Source: Lethocerus indicus (Eukaryota > Arthropoda > Insecta > Hemiptera > Belostomatidae). Taken from it: a DNA stretch of 64,000 bases. How positions within the stretch are numbered: position 1 is the first letter of the stretch; each line of letters begins with the position of its first letter. This document shows, one piece after another, positions 13,398 to 25,463 of the stretch. The notes beneath the pieces are model-generated. The model had not been told where the DNA came from. It was given only the letters and a program-made list of their open reading frames with translations, and made no database searches. The stretch is taken from NCBI GenBank assembly GCA_019843655.1, contig JACDQD010000007.1, forward strand, positions 9,917,600-9,981,599, in the 5' to 3' direction. Both the position numbers and the translations under genes were made by a program.

Positions 13398-16300
13398 CCA
13401 CGCGTCGAGGGCGCAAAAAACGCAGTATGAAGGAAAAGAGAGTGAGAAATTGCAACAGTGGCTAATTCCCCGGCATTAAGATACTGAACTGTGTCGAGAC
13501 TGTTTAGGAGGGACTGCAATAAAAAGCGGTACAATGCCCACCGATATCGGGGGAGCGGCCGCTGGATGTCTGGGCAAGCAGAATTCTCGATTCCAACTGA
13601 AGACGGCGATGAGACGAAACAGTTCGAAAAATTGGAATAGTGGTGAAGCTGGAGGCCCTTCCATTTACAGCTGCAAGTTGATAAACTTACTCCCCAAACA
13701 CAACTGGCTACTTTCATAGTGTCGTCTGTTCGCTAATTAATTAATGATTATTCTATACGATATTTATATTTTTTATTTATTCATTACTAAAAAAAAATTA
13801 TTATTTATCTTATAGGCATTAAGTTAAGAACATTATAGCCAACATGTTAATCGATAGTACTCGACGGAGGCAGATAACGGGTAAAATTCTAGTCCCTTTG
13901 TGAACACTGATAAAAAACCTTGGGAAAAATAAAAGCTCAAATGGCAAGGGCACCAGGCCACTCTCCTTTTGCCTAATACAATAATTCATAACGTTGGGGT
14001 ACAGATTTGGCCGCAATAAAGATAAAATATCCCGGACTATTATTATGTAATTAATTCTCCACTTGTCTTTCCCTTATCACCTCCTTTGTCATTACCGCGC
14101 TAGAGGATGGAACACTGGGGGAGTGCGGGTTCGACACACAAAAAAACGTTATCTCATTCACATCGGAAAATTGCTAAGAGCAGAGCGCCATTTTGAAGAT
14201 TTTTGAAGAATTTTAGAGTGCAATTTCTTTTCGAGCCCATCATATAAGAGGCATTTGAACAGGTTCGCCTTTATTAAGAGCAGTGTGTTTTTTGTTTATA
14301 TACGTCAGAGTAATTGGGTCGCATTCCGAAACTTTCAACTTTATTTGCACGCGAAACCGTTGTTTTAATATGCCCCATACGTTTACAAGGGCAAAAAAGG
14401 TATAAATATAATCGTCGAACTATTTTCAAAACTGGACATCATTAAGTCCGTTGAACGTACATTTTGTTTGTACTTCAATGTCTTGTTTATCCCATAATAA
14501 ACTACTAAGAAAAGGAGTAGAGCTAGATCAATACGTAAGTCGTGTGATAATACCCCCCTCTCTTTTCCCTGCGGAGCCCTACCGCACTGGGCGATACAAA
14601 AAATAAACCGAACTCGTCCCTATAAATGAACTTGACCGGACTTACAAGGCTGATGCCCTCGAAAGCGTATATTGTCGTGCCGAAGAACAGAGGCAGCTTC
14701 CAGAGCTCGACGACGTACGGCCTTGTCGAGATTGGGGGCAGGTCCGAGCTGGAAAGGTAGAGCGTCAGGAAGACCGAACTGCAGATGCAGACGTTGGACG
14801 CCAGCGAGATTGGTGCCAGCATCTTGAGACTCTTGATGAGGCAAGTGGCAAGCACGGGAACGAACATTATCAGCATGTAGATCCTCACCTCGAGCACGAA
14901 ATTGTGCGGGTCAACCACCTGAAAATATACAAAATAAATCTCTAACTAAAGCCCTAATTAGAGCAATATTGGGTCTATTTGGATTAAAATAATAAAGTTA
15001 ATTAATTATGCAGTTGCTACCTTGTGTTAACTACATAATGATTTCTGATAGTTCCAACAATTTTTAAATATTTCTTATCGGCTCAAAATGCTTGCGAAAA
15101 TATTTCAGGTCAGTTTTGCTTTATCACTCAATAACGAAATTAGTCGATTATAAAAAGTAAAATTTATCCATTCCCAGTGCTTATCTGTTTAACACCGATA
15201 TTGGAATTCAAAACCGTAATTTAATGCCAACGAATAGCAAGATTACAAAACACTTTTTTTATTCCCTCTAAAATGGGCGATTTAAGCGTGTAAATACATG
15301 CTTTCGGTTAATATTGATAAAATTATCCATAAAATCAATGTTTATATTTTTTTTATTTTCTCATTGTGACATAATTATTATACACACGTGTTTGATGGTA
15401 GAGGACACGAAAACGAAGTAGACACAGCAGAAACCAAGCTGTGTTATCAAAATGAATGTCTTGACAGCCTTCCTGCAAACAATCAACGTTCATGACAGCC
15501 ATTAATAAAAATCTGGATGATGTCAGGCTGCATAAATAGGAATAGAGGGGTCCGGGAAACCAATGCACTTACCTGACAAAATTAGTCCATCTCCTGAAGA
15601 GCAGAGGTCCTGACTCAAAACACATTTCGACAGTTTGTGGGAAATTCGGGTTCGATTGCATTTTCCTCTTGTCCCTAATCATGTTGGAGCAGTTGACCTG
15701 AAATCCGGTTAATTATCCGATTAGTATAATCGGCCTTATTACCCCGGCTTAGGTGTATTCTTTTAAAAACTTTGAAAATTGGGCTTCCAAGTCCATTACA
15801 AGATAATTCGCTGCTATTTTCGAAAGATAAAAAGGGTACAAATACAATTGGATATTTTATGACACCTACTATCAAAATAATAGTTGTATATCCTGTAAGA
15901 CAAACTGTATTTACCAGGACGTGATTGTTGTACACGCAAATGACTCCCAGCAACAATGTGATAACTGGGCCTGCTATGATGCCAGCATTTTTGAAAGCGT
16001 CCCCCATGGCGAACATGCCCGATCCAATATTTCCTTTCAGGAAGTGAATAAGGGTTTCAACAAACCTGAAAAATATAAATCAGAACGTTATAAATATTAA
16101 TATTGTGAGCGTAGAAGCATTACCAGTAAGCGCCCTCATAACCAGGTAAATATACCTGGATAATAATCCTGATTCTAAAAAATAAAATTGTGTCTATTTC
16201 ATAAATGGATCCAAAACCTCCTCCAAAGTCCTTCCTACATTCATGCCTTAGCTATGAAAATATTGCGTAGAAATTCAACATAGGCAAAAATAAAATGTTT

Positions 16301-17900
16301 TTACATATAGGTACCAATATAAGTTAGTTATATAAGCAGTGTAAATATCAAATATTCATTCATTGGGTCATTCATCCATGAATCCTACAGACCATAACAG
16401 ACCTACCACCAATATGTTTTATAATCTCCAATATTCCTGTTTGAATAAATTAAACATATAAAGTATTGCTATTTTTGTAAAGGAATGCCACTACTAGAAA
16501 TGCCTATTACTAGAAACCTGTTACTGCTACAAAATTCTTGGCAGGATTCAGAAACTGTTCAAATCTACATATAAATGTGTTCTCCTAACAAGAGAAGATT
16601 CCACACAATTCCTGCATAATTTCAAGTCCATTATCTAGGAAGTGGACTCATGAAAACATTCTATCTTGTCGAGATTCCTTTTTCACTTCTGCATCTTCCA
16701 TCATGATCCTTATATTCTACTATACACAAAAAGGGGGAAATACTGAACTTTTAAAATCATTATAAATAATGGTGAATTTTTACAACCTAAATTTTAACAT
16801 ATTTTCAAGTATTATTTAAGAGTAACATATAGGTGAATTTTCAGGATAAATTCAAATATACTCATAATATAGAAAATTTTCCTTGAAAAATTCTTGGACA
16901 TCATTGCTATAATACAAATAAGTAATTAGTGTTCTTTTTGAGGTAGCACCATCGCCATTTATTGACAATACAAAATTACTGAAAAAAAATTCTTATTGTA
17001 ATTTTCAGATCCTTCCATATCACGAACCTATCCCACATACTAAAGAAATGTGATAAGATGAGAAACATCCACTTAAGTGAATTCCAATTAGGAAGAGATA
17101 ATGTTAATGAGAAGGAATGGCAGATAAAATGATCAAAAGAAAACCTAATATTTGTCAACACATGCCATATAATGTCCTATGGAATTTATACTTCAATAAA
17201 ATAAGAAATCACATACCATTTGGTAATTATTTAAATTATATCCATTGGGATTTATTTGTTTAAATAAAATTAAAAATATATTTTTTACTATAAATTTTAT
17301 TTTTTTTTGGGGGTTTATTTCCTATTGACATACTTGGAAAATTGTGCTTAATAATGAAAATTTAAAACTCACGATGTGGGATGTCTTGATGTGAGATGGG
17401 GGTCGGACTCCTTGGGGCCCTGGGCCTCAAGCTCTTTCAGAGAATGTTTTTTGGTAACTTGCTTTTCACTGTTGGCGACCATGATGATTGGCGTTCGGTG
17501 TTTTGGGTTGAGTAGAGGATCTGCGGATTCGTCAGCGTGGCCTGCGATTTGCGCCTGTTCTGCCCCGACTGGACATTCACAATTGACAAAAATCAAAATG
17601 AACAAACCGTTGTTACTCTCTTGAGTGGCTCTCATCGAGATAAAATTAATCGAATAGTTGGTATTTTTTTTCTTCTTTTTATTCTGAACTCTGATAGCCC
17701 TCTTGAAGATAGTGAATAAAGTGATATGCTTTACCGTAGTTCACATGACAATGTTGACAAGCCACACAAATATGTGCTTGTGTTTACTAGAAAATGAAGA
17801 GTTTTGTCTTACCTTTTGGATGCATTTCGGTGACTGAGCCATTTGATACCTGATAATTCGATATTGGCACATACTGGTCTTTTGGATTTTGGCTAGGCAT
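11618..17900 (-). CDS. Proton-coupled amino acid transporter, SLC36/PAT type, copy 1
   Basis: Polytopic membrane carrier of the amino acid/auxin permease superfamily, expected to move small amino acids with protons at the plasma membrane or lysosome. Exons in transcript order: 17900-17813, 17568-17373, 16065-15915, 15697-15573, 15472-15388, 14918-14646, 12691-12513, 12226-12054, 11898-11618. Phases agree throughout and give 516 residues. Family hallmarks: an HPTS segment just before the first helix, then ETLIHFLKGNIGSG and FAMGDAFKNAG, the FAFEGISL-type segment (here YAFEGISL), and KLGLFISLIGAVSS in the last third. About ten to eleven hydrophobic helices follow a hydrophilic N-terminus of some 90 residues. 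The start is the ATG at 17900 (MPSQNPKDQ); an in-frame ATG at 17635 could serve an alternative first exon. Copy 2 lies downstream in window coordinates on the same strand. Substrate is not predictable. Confidence 0.9.
13366..13397. repeat. (CT)n microsatellite
   Basis: CT dinucleotide run in an intron of transporter copy 1. Confidence 0.9.
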
Positions 17901-20080
17901 CTAAACAAATATACACATAATTAAAAGAAGGGTGTTATAACTAAAAGCGTATCATTTCTTCTCCTTCAAAAATTTATTTCACTAAGTCTATTACTCCTTC
18001 ATTAGCTTGTGTGATACATTACAGTAAAAGTATAGTCTAAATTAACATGAATGAAAAAAAATATATTCCCAAATTTTAAGCTTAGTTAAAGTAAAAATAA
18101 ATATTATTTCGATTTTTTTAACCAGATAGGTAAATAAGACACTTTTAAATTGAAGTACCAATAATAAATAATTTCAAATATAAATATAGTGTCAAATAAA
18201 TTTAATTTTATATAAAAACGTATTACAATTAAATTGAATATAAATTTGAACTCACATCTTGCAGCATAATGTAAAACTTACTTTTAACTGGTCGGCAAAA
18301 AAATATACAAACTATCAACTTGTGTTTTGTCAGGACCTCCTCTGAGGAGACAGAAATGTAAACTGAAGAACTCTGATACAGTGAAGTCAAAATTTAAGAA
18401 GTAGAAGGGGAGAAAGATTAGCCAATCAGGACTGACACCATTCACTATCATTATTCAAACAGGGAGGTTATTTATTTTGTTATTTATGGGTATAATAAAT
18501 AATTGTGTAATTATTAGTTATCTAACAGGTGTAAAGACATTTTTTAAAAGGATTTTAATACATGAACTATTAATATATCAATAGTAATAACACAAAACAG
18601 AGTATTAATAGGTAAAACTCATTCATTGTATGCAGTAAAATTTAATTCATGTAAAAACAGTTACATTTCACAGTCTTAAGAAGAAGCTTATTCCATGTAT
18701 TATTCATGCTATTCAGCACTTAAGAAGATTTGTTTCAACATGTGGCATGTCTTTGTCCAATTTCTCTTCTCGATTTTTTCCGTAGACCACCTCTTCCTAT
18801 TCCTCCTCAACCACATGCGGTGTTTAAAATTGACTGCAAAATTAAGAATATTCTGAAGTAAAAATAAATTATAAATTAATTTGTTTTTTATCCACAAGGG
18901 TTTGGAATGCGATGTTTTATTCGAACTCCTTAACAGTAACCGTGTAGTGGCAAAGATGATGGAATGTTTCATAGCGGACGATACGAATACGTACCTCTCT
19001 ACATTACTGACGGAACGATATTGAAGATGGGGAAAAGCCGAAACCGGTCTAGTATTCCAACCCCTCGCAGATCACAAAACAGGTATATCAAATTAGTTAC
19101 AGCCAGTCAGGCTAACACTCTAAACGCATACACATAAGTATTCCAACCGGTCTAGTTTACGACAAAATAGACAAGTGGAAAGTGGTATTACACAGGCATT
19201 CGCGCTTACTTCTTTTAAGACGTGTGAGAGAAGAGAAAATTTCATTAGAGAATTTTTCTATGCAGTTAATGTTTTATCATACATTAAAATTCATGTTAAA
19301 CCATTATATAACTAGAACCTTCAAAATGATAAACCAAATAAAATATAACAGCTTTATCTTTATCCTTATCAATTAATGCCAGAACAAGCAATCTTCTAAT
19401 AAATGCAAAATATACTAACAGTCAATTGGACATGTGAGTGGGAAGGTAAGACAAAGAAATGTATCAGCCAGCAAGTAAGAGCATTCATTACGCGGAGTTG
19501 TCACTAAATTTCGTGCTTGTGTAGGAATTAGGAAAATACAATTATACATTGTCCATTGTGTCTTCAGTCTCAAATTGAGATGCTCCATTTTAGAAGCGTT
19601 TCTTCCAAGTTTCAGGGTTCTACACCAAGGGGGAACTCCAACCATTTCGGGTGATCAAGAGCCGTAAGTATTGCTAATAAATTATATAATTCCAGAATAG
19701 TGAAGGTTATATTAAATGGATGAATATGTATTTTCCGGCTCCAATCGCCACTTTGGTCCTAACATTGTTCAGTTTCGGCCTCTCGCCACTGCCAGTAGTT
19801 TACGCGATGATAGTGAGCCGCATACGAGCGACGATGTTCAAAATGCTTGGACATAAGAGATTCTTGAGATCTAACGAATGATCAGTGAGTGGTGAGAGAA
19901 GATCGCGAGAATGATAGTTTTGCATAACATCTGGGACCCCCAAGGAGGTAGCTTAAAGCAAAAATTTTAAGTCAACAAAACTAATGACTTTTTTTAAATA
20001 TTCGGCTACAGTTAATTTTTTGAGCTTACCGACCATCAGGAATTCGACTGTACTAGGTGCCCTCCTTGACAGCGCTTGTC
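17901..20080. other. Intergenic region between the two transporters
   Basis: It holds the presumed promoter of transporter copy 1 and the 3' end of copy 2. A foldback-family fragment lies at 19017-19099. Short open frames at 18709-18972 and 19182-19376 are AT-rich, match no family I recognise and are probably not genes. Confidence 0.5.
19017..19099. mobile_element. Fragment of the foldback repeat family
   Basis: TTGAAGATGG ... GCCGAAACCGGTCTAG is followed by tattccaacccctcgcag and atcacaaaacaggtat, the reverse complement of the left end seen at 7735 and 2836. The segment between the two conserved ends is deleted here. Confidence 0.65.
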
Positions 20081-23000
20081 CTATCCTTCGGCCCGGAAGC
20101 CGTGCATCGAGAAGGCGTCTACGATGGCCTTGATGCTGCAGTAGGTGCCTGTGGCGAAGCCGATGACCGCGACGACCAGGATGACCGCGTCCATGGTGAG
20201 CCTCAACCAGATGAACTTGGTCTTGAGCGGGAAGTCCTCCGGGGGACAGCAGCGTAGGGCAATGTCGCAGAGGGGCGGGTAGACCAGTGCGAGCACTGTG
20301 CTGCTCACAGCGCCGATCAGCGAGATGAAAAGACCCAACTTGGGGATAAGCACTGCCAGCAAAACTGAAATGTGTGTGTGTTCAATAACTCCCTGCAGAG
20401 AGGCTACGACATTCCAACAATAAAAATTCTACAGTGATGGGAAATAGTAATAATGGATTTATATATCGCGATTATTATATATAATTATAACGAAAATTAT
20501 ATGTACGCCTTTTGGAGAAGAAGGGGTTGGCCACTGTGTAGACTATTTTGATAACTTTTTGTAGCTCTCTTATGTATAATCCATTGTAAATAAAATGAAT
20601 GGCGCACATGTTAGTGTGACGAGACCGATTCTGACGAGAGTTTCATAGAGGACGGGGTGGCCGACCGGGCCGTATCTGATGTCGATCTCGCCCCAGATGA
20701 CATCGTTGGCGACGTAAAACTGGAGCGGGTAGGTGAAAATTATACCGAGGGAAAGCGCCAGCTGTATTATATTGGCCATTCTGCAACATACAAGTATGTT
20801 CCAGTAAGAAGGTTCCAGTTCGGGCCCGTTTAGACATTGTGCCGCATCAATGGTTTACATTGAATCCAGGAATATAGTGAAATATCAATGTAAAATCATT
20901 CTTGCCGTCAATAGGTCTTATTCCGGGCCTAGGGTTTCCCGGAAAGCTGCGATTCACGTCATTTGTCTTCTTCAGGAAATGGCTACGAATATAAGGTAAT
21001 TTCATTTAGAAAATGAACTATATAATCAAAACCAGAGGGCGTAGCAACTAGAGTAGCCATTGGCATATGACAAAATAGCCAAGTGTCCACGTCAGCAGTA
21101 TTACAAGCGGGTCGCACTTTATCAGTCAGTACCGTAACTAAAATATGGGGGATTATGAATGGTCATGATACATTTCTGGCGCATCAAACACATTAAAAAT
21201 TAAAAGTTTTTTTATACATCTCCATTGTTATCTGGGAGTTTTCTGGAAACTCGAGAATCGCCCTGCTAGAGTAGGTAATTCGTTAAAGCGGTAGATACAA
21301 ACTGACATTCCGTGGGCGAGGTCCAGGGTTATTGTGCCGTGTACCGCTTCCCCGTACTTGAGGTAGCCGATGAACCCGACGGCGGTGTAAAGGAGGGTGA
21401 CGGTCACGATGCCGACGTTCAGGACACCGAGCGGCGAGTCGAACAGCTCCTGCCGGTTCATTTCGGACAGCAACGGCAAGATCTGGACATACGGAGATAT
21501 AAAAACCCAGAATTTTCCAGCAGGTTTCCGCCTATTCGGTCCACCCGTATATCTCACTTTACCAGGCTTATACCCTCGAAGGCGAATATAGTCGTTCCGA
21601 AGTAGATAGGCAGCTGTTCGATATCGGCCAGCATTTTCCTCGTGGAGAAGGCCGGCAGGTCCAGACAGGAGATGTAGAGGGTAGAGACTATGGCGAAGAA
21701 TAAGAGGACGTTCGATACGAGGGAGACGGGCGTCAACACCTTCAGCGTCCTTATCAGGCACGAGAGGATGATTGGACAATAGATTATGGCCATGTAAACC
21801 CCGGCCTCCAGATCGATGCCGTACCCAGCCAGCACCTACACACAATCGAACACAGAATCAATTCTCTCATACGGGCGTATTCCAACTATAACGTTTATTA
21901 CCGTATCCGTTGTATGTTCCGTTCTATGTATCCGTTGTTGTGCGAATTTGCGACACGGGGAGTTCTGAATCGAGCTTTTAACAGCGTTACCTCTACGAAG
22001 TAATTACCTCCTTAAGTGTCGTCGACACCAGTACGAAATAGATGGTGCAAAACCCCAGTTGCGTAACAACTATGAATAATTTCACTGTGAACCTGCAAAC
22101 CAATGGAATGGTGCGTTATTTTCGCAGTGGCTAAAAATAAATATCCGACCAGTTCGGCACTTGGCGCTAACTTCTTTCGCGGCATATATTTATATATATT
22201 TAAAGTATTTTATCCGCCAATTCTTACTTATGTGATTGACAAGGGCAAAGAGACGAAAGCTATGAACGAATTAAACAGGTGAAATACCTGACGAATCCGG
22301 TCCACTTCTTGAAAACGTAAGGACCGGTCTCGAAGGAATATTCGACGGTTTCAGCGAAATTCGGGCTCGTCTCTAGGCCCAGTTTGTACTTCATTTCGAG
22401 GGAGGCGCCAATCTGAAATGTGTCAGTCTTATAACCATTGCACTCAACCATTTCATATTCCATTATCGTATTTTTAATCTGTATTCCTTGTATCAAATCT
22501 GTACAGGAGTCGGCTGACCAGTAGGTGATCGCAGTAGAGGCAGACGACGCCCAGTAGGAGGGTCAGTATCGTGGCCGCCAATAGGCCTGCGTTCTTGAAG
22601 GCGAAGCCCATAGCGAACACGCCCGCCCCAATGTTCCCCTTCAACAAGTGGATCAGGGACTCCACGTACCTGCGGACACCGAGTACACAATTCACACTGG
22701 ATCAAGGATCCTTGTGGCTATCCTCCGGCTGAGGTTTATCTTCCGGGCACCAGAATAAAGTCATACAGGCTACAGGTTGTGTTTGACTTTGTTCGATCCT
22801 ACGAAAGATGAACTGCAGCTCCGACCGCATCCCGATGAAGATCACAACGGACTAATGAGAGAACAATCTCAAGATTAACGAGCTGGTTTGTTTTTAATGA
22901 TGTTAAAATTTTGTATCGATAAATATAATTTGCTCTCAATACTTTTGTGATTTTGTTTCTTTTGATAAATATTTCTGATCAATAAATTTACAAACCTTAT

Positions 23001-23165
23001 ATCCAGACTTGGTAGATCAAATATTCTAGGTGGAGCACATATTGGGAGAGTACTCAGTTTAGAATACCTCTCGGGGTTGCGGAATACCGTAGATTTCGCG
23101 TGTTTCTCTCTCCTCTCGTTGGCGTGGAGCTCACACAACTGGTCACAACTATTAGGTTCTGACTT

Positions 23166-23208
<43 letters not shown>

Positions 23209-23684
23209 TATAGATTAACTAGCGTCCCCTGAGTGCGTTGCGGAAATGTACTTAACTAAAGTTCGTTGGGGAAGACTCATTATTTAATTTAAGTTTAATA
23301 TGACTGAAATATTATTAGAGATGAGATGACTACATAGCAAGTAATCGGTGTAATGAATACTTCTGGATACTCACGATGTAGGTCTGTAATTCCTGGTCCT
23401 CATGCGAGACTCCGATATCCTCAGACTGAGGGCTGTCGTGGCCGACTTCGTCCTGAGCGCGGTGGTCGAAGTATCCGCATGGCCGTCTTGCGTCCTGCCC
23501 AGTAAATATACAACCTAATTCCTAATAACTGTGTCCAACTGATATATAAAATCGAAAGCATGTATATACGAAAAGAGATAAATCAGATCGCAAAGAGATA
23601 TATCAGAGAGAGATATAACGCGAAGAGATATATAAATTAATTTATCAGCTAAACAACGACATTTACGTACGTATTTGGTCGCAT
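20081..23684 (-). CDS. Proton-coupled amino acid transporter, SLC36/PAT type, copy 2
   Basis: Paralogue of the transporter at 11618-17900, same strand, head to tail. Exons: 23684-23671 (tentative), 23494-23375, 22669-22519, 22412-22288, 22092-22008, 21835-21563, 21482-21307, 20780-20608, 20364-20081. Together they encode 466 residues. The exons of 151, 125, 85, 273 and 173 nt have exactly the same lengths as in copy 1. Hallmarks: RPTS before helix 1, ESLIHLLKGNIGAG, FAMGFAFKNAG, FAFEGISL and PKLGLFISLIGAVSS. The first coding exon is uncertain. A 14-nt exon starting with ATG at 23684 has a good donor (gtacgt) and the right phase, giving MRPNT before exon 2. A different upstream exon is possible. 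The N-terminus is about 50 residues shorter than in copy 1. Substrate unknown. Confidence 0.85.
23057..23280. mobile_element. Foldback-family fragment with embedded (TA)n
   Basis: Begins agtttagaatacctctcggg and ggaataccgtagatttcgcg, continues through acaactggtcacaactatta, contains a TA run at about 23167-23205, and ends with the actagcgtcccctgagtg and aagttcgttgggg segments. These follow the order seen in the 2836 element. It lies in the first long intron of transporter copy 2. Confidence 0.7.
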
Positions 23685-25257
23685 CTTGCCGATCTCTAGA
23701 ACAGTTCAGAATTTCTTGGCGTTCAGAAATCTACTTTTATGTACGTCTCGAGTTGTACACGCACCTTTTGTAATGAAGAAATCGATTAATTTAATTTAAT
23801 TTAACCTGTAGCCTTAAAGTATTTTGTGTGAACAAAATATATTCCATACATGAACGAATTTTTATACATCATTTGCTCACAGCGAATGAAACTTCCCGAT
23901 TATCATCGAATGAGGCAAATTCCCGTGGCCGTCGTACATCTAGAATGCACTGAAACTGACTTATCTTGAAAAAGAAAACTGATTGATTTGAACATTAATA
24001 CGCTGGTTGGTTGCCTTAAAAACCGACCACTTTTCGATCACTTACAATGTCCGCACCGTGAAACAATTAAAATTGGTTTGGAAAAATATTTCCATTTTGA
24101 GTGACAACGAAATTTATAACCAAGTTAACTCCTAAATAACTGGACAGCGGACTGTCGAAATCCACCCACTAGACTAATCAGTCATAAAAACTGATGAGTT
24201 ATATAATGTATTAATAAAAGGTATGTGTGATAATGTTTAGAATGTTATCATGATGCTTCAGTAATGAAGTATGACAACCTTTCCTACTTACCTTAAAAGT
24301 ATTTAAGCTCAAAACTTGCTTATACCTTTATTTTTATACCCATTTATTTTCCTATAATATCCTCCGCGAAACCTCGTTTTCGAACCTTTATTTTGAAAAT
24401 ATGAAAACTGTTGCCGCTCAAATTGAAATTTATTGGTTGAAATAAAATAACTATACTGTAAATATTACCATATTCCCTATTGTTTTCTACGTCATAATTT
24501 TTTCAGTTGAGTTATTACGCCGTTGATGAATTCCAACAATGCACGCAAAATATTAAATAACCACCACTAATAATAAAGTAAAATTTTATTGGTTACTTTT
24601 AAATTCAACGCATATTTAATTTTGGAAAGAACATGCCGTGTTAACATACGGAGGTGACACAATTTTTAAGCATCAGCATAAATAATTTGAGATATAGGAG
24701 TGTCAGAAAGAAATACAACGATCGTAATTTTCGAAACGCATTTTTATTGTCACATAAATTACATACACCTTAAAATATAATTACAATATAACACTTAAAA
24801 TTAATACAATCTGAAAACAGACATGTGTGAGCTGTGACTATAAACATTATTTTCTCTACTGGCAAGATACTCGCGGCCCGACAACGAAAACAGGAAAAAA
24901 AATACACAGGGGGTTATTCCAAAATTCGACTTTCAATTCAACACCCAAAAGGAAAAAAATCGGCCGCGATTGTATCACAGCCAAATTACTTTAAGTTCGT
25001 TAAATTCGTCACAATTAACGTTTATAAAATCAAGTCCGACACAATCAGTCTTCTTTTGAACGTGCAACGATAACCATTTTTACAAATAAATAATTTCAAA
25101 TAAATACAAAAAAATGAAACAATCGACGGAATACGGTGAGGGAACCGACGGGGTGTAAGGGGGGCTTTAACCCAGGGAACGTTAACGCTCCCCTCACCCC
25201 GTCGGGGCCCGGGAATAATAGGGAAACGGGGTTGAAAAACGGGAATTTTTTAAATTT
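23685..25257. other. Intergenic region, including the 3' untranslated region of sls
   Basis: The upstream region of transporter copy 2 and the 3' flank of the titin-like gene share this stretch. A minus-strand AATAAA (TTTATT on plus) at 24743-24748 lies about 510 bp past the sls stop and is a reasonable polyadenylation site; another is near 24583. Otherwise it is AT-rich with no recognisable gene. Confidence 0.45.
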
Positions 25258-25463
25258 TTATTTGAATAGTTGCTTGGCGTAGTACCAGATGCGGAAGAAG
25301 TACTCGCTCTTCCTGAGGAGGGAGGACCTGGAGTAGGAGCGGATGTCGGCGTCCATGCCGGCCTCCCGCATCCACGACTGGGTCGTCGTCGTCGTGAAAG
25401 ACAGCGAGGGCGTCTCCTTGTCCAAACCGCTCCTGTCCTCCTCGTCCATGTCCTCCGCCGTTG
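25258..25463 (-). other. sls: sls C-terminal tail exon
   Basis: Terminal exon, 206 nt, starting after attcaatttcag. It encodes an acidic start (TAEDMDEEDRSG), a Thr-rich stretch (SFTTTTTQSW), a basic Ser/Arg patch (RSYSRSSLLR) and an aromatic end (YFFRIWYYAKQLFK) before TAA. It joins in phase to the FN3 exon ending at 26602. The aromatic end does not match Ig or FN3; it may be a binding tail, but no function is known to me. Confidence 0.8.

Noticed and set aside
16976..17161. Small AT-rich open frames in transporter and intergenic DNA (also 18709-18972, 19182-19376, 24834-25073, 30202-30456)
   Set aside because: Lengths and composition are as expected by chance in AT-rich DNA, with no recognisable domain.
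21040..21130. Possible shared repeat with 19150-19200 (gacaaaatag-caagtg and gtattaca words)
   Set aside because: Only short interrupted similarity; not enough to define an element.
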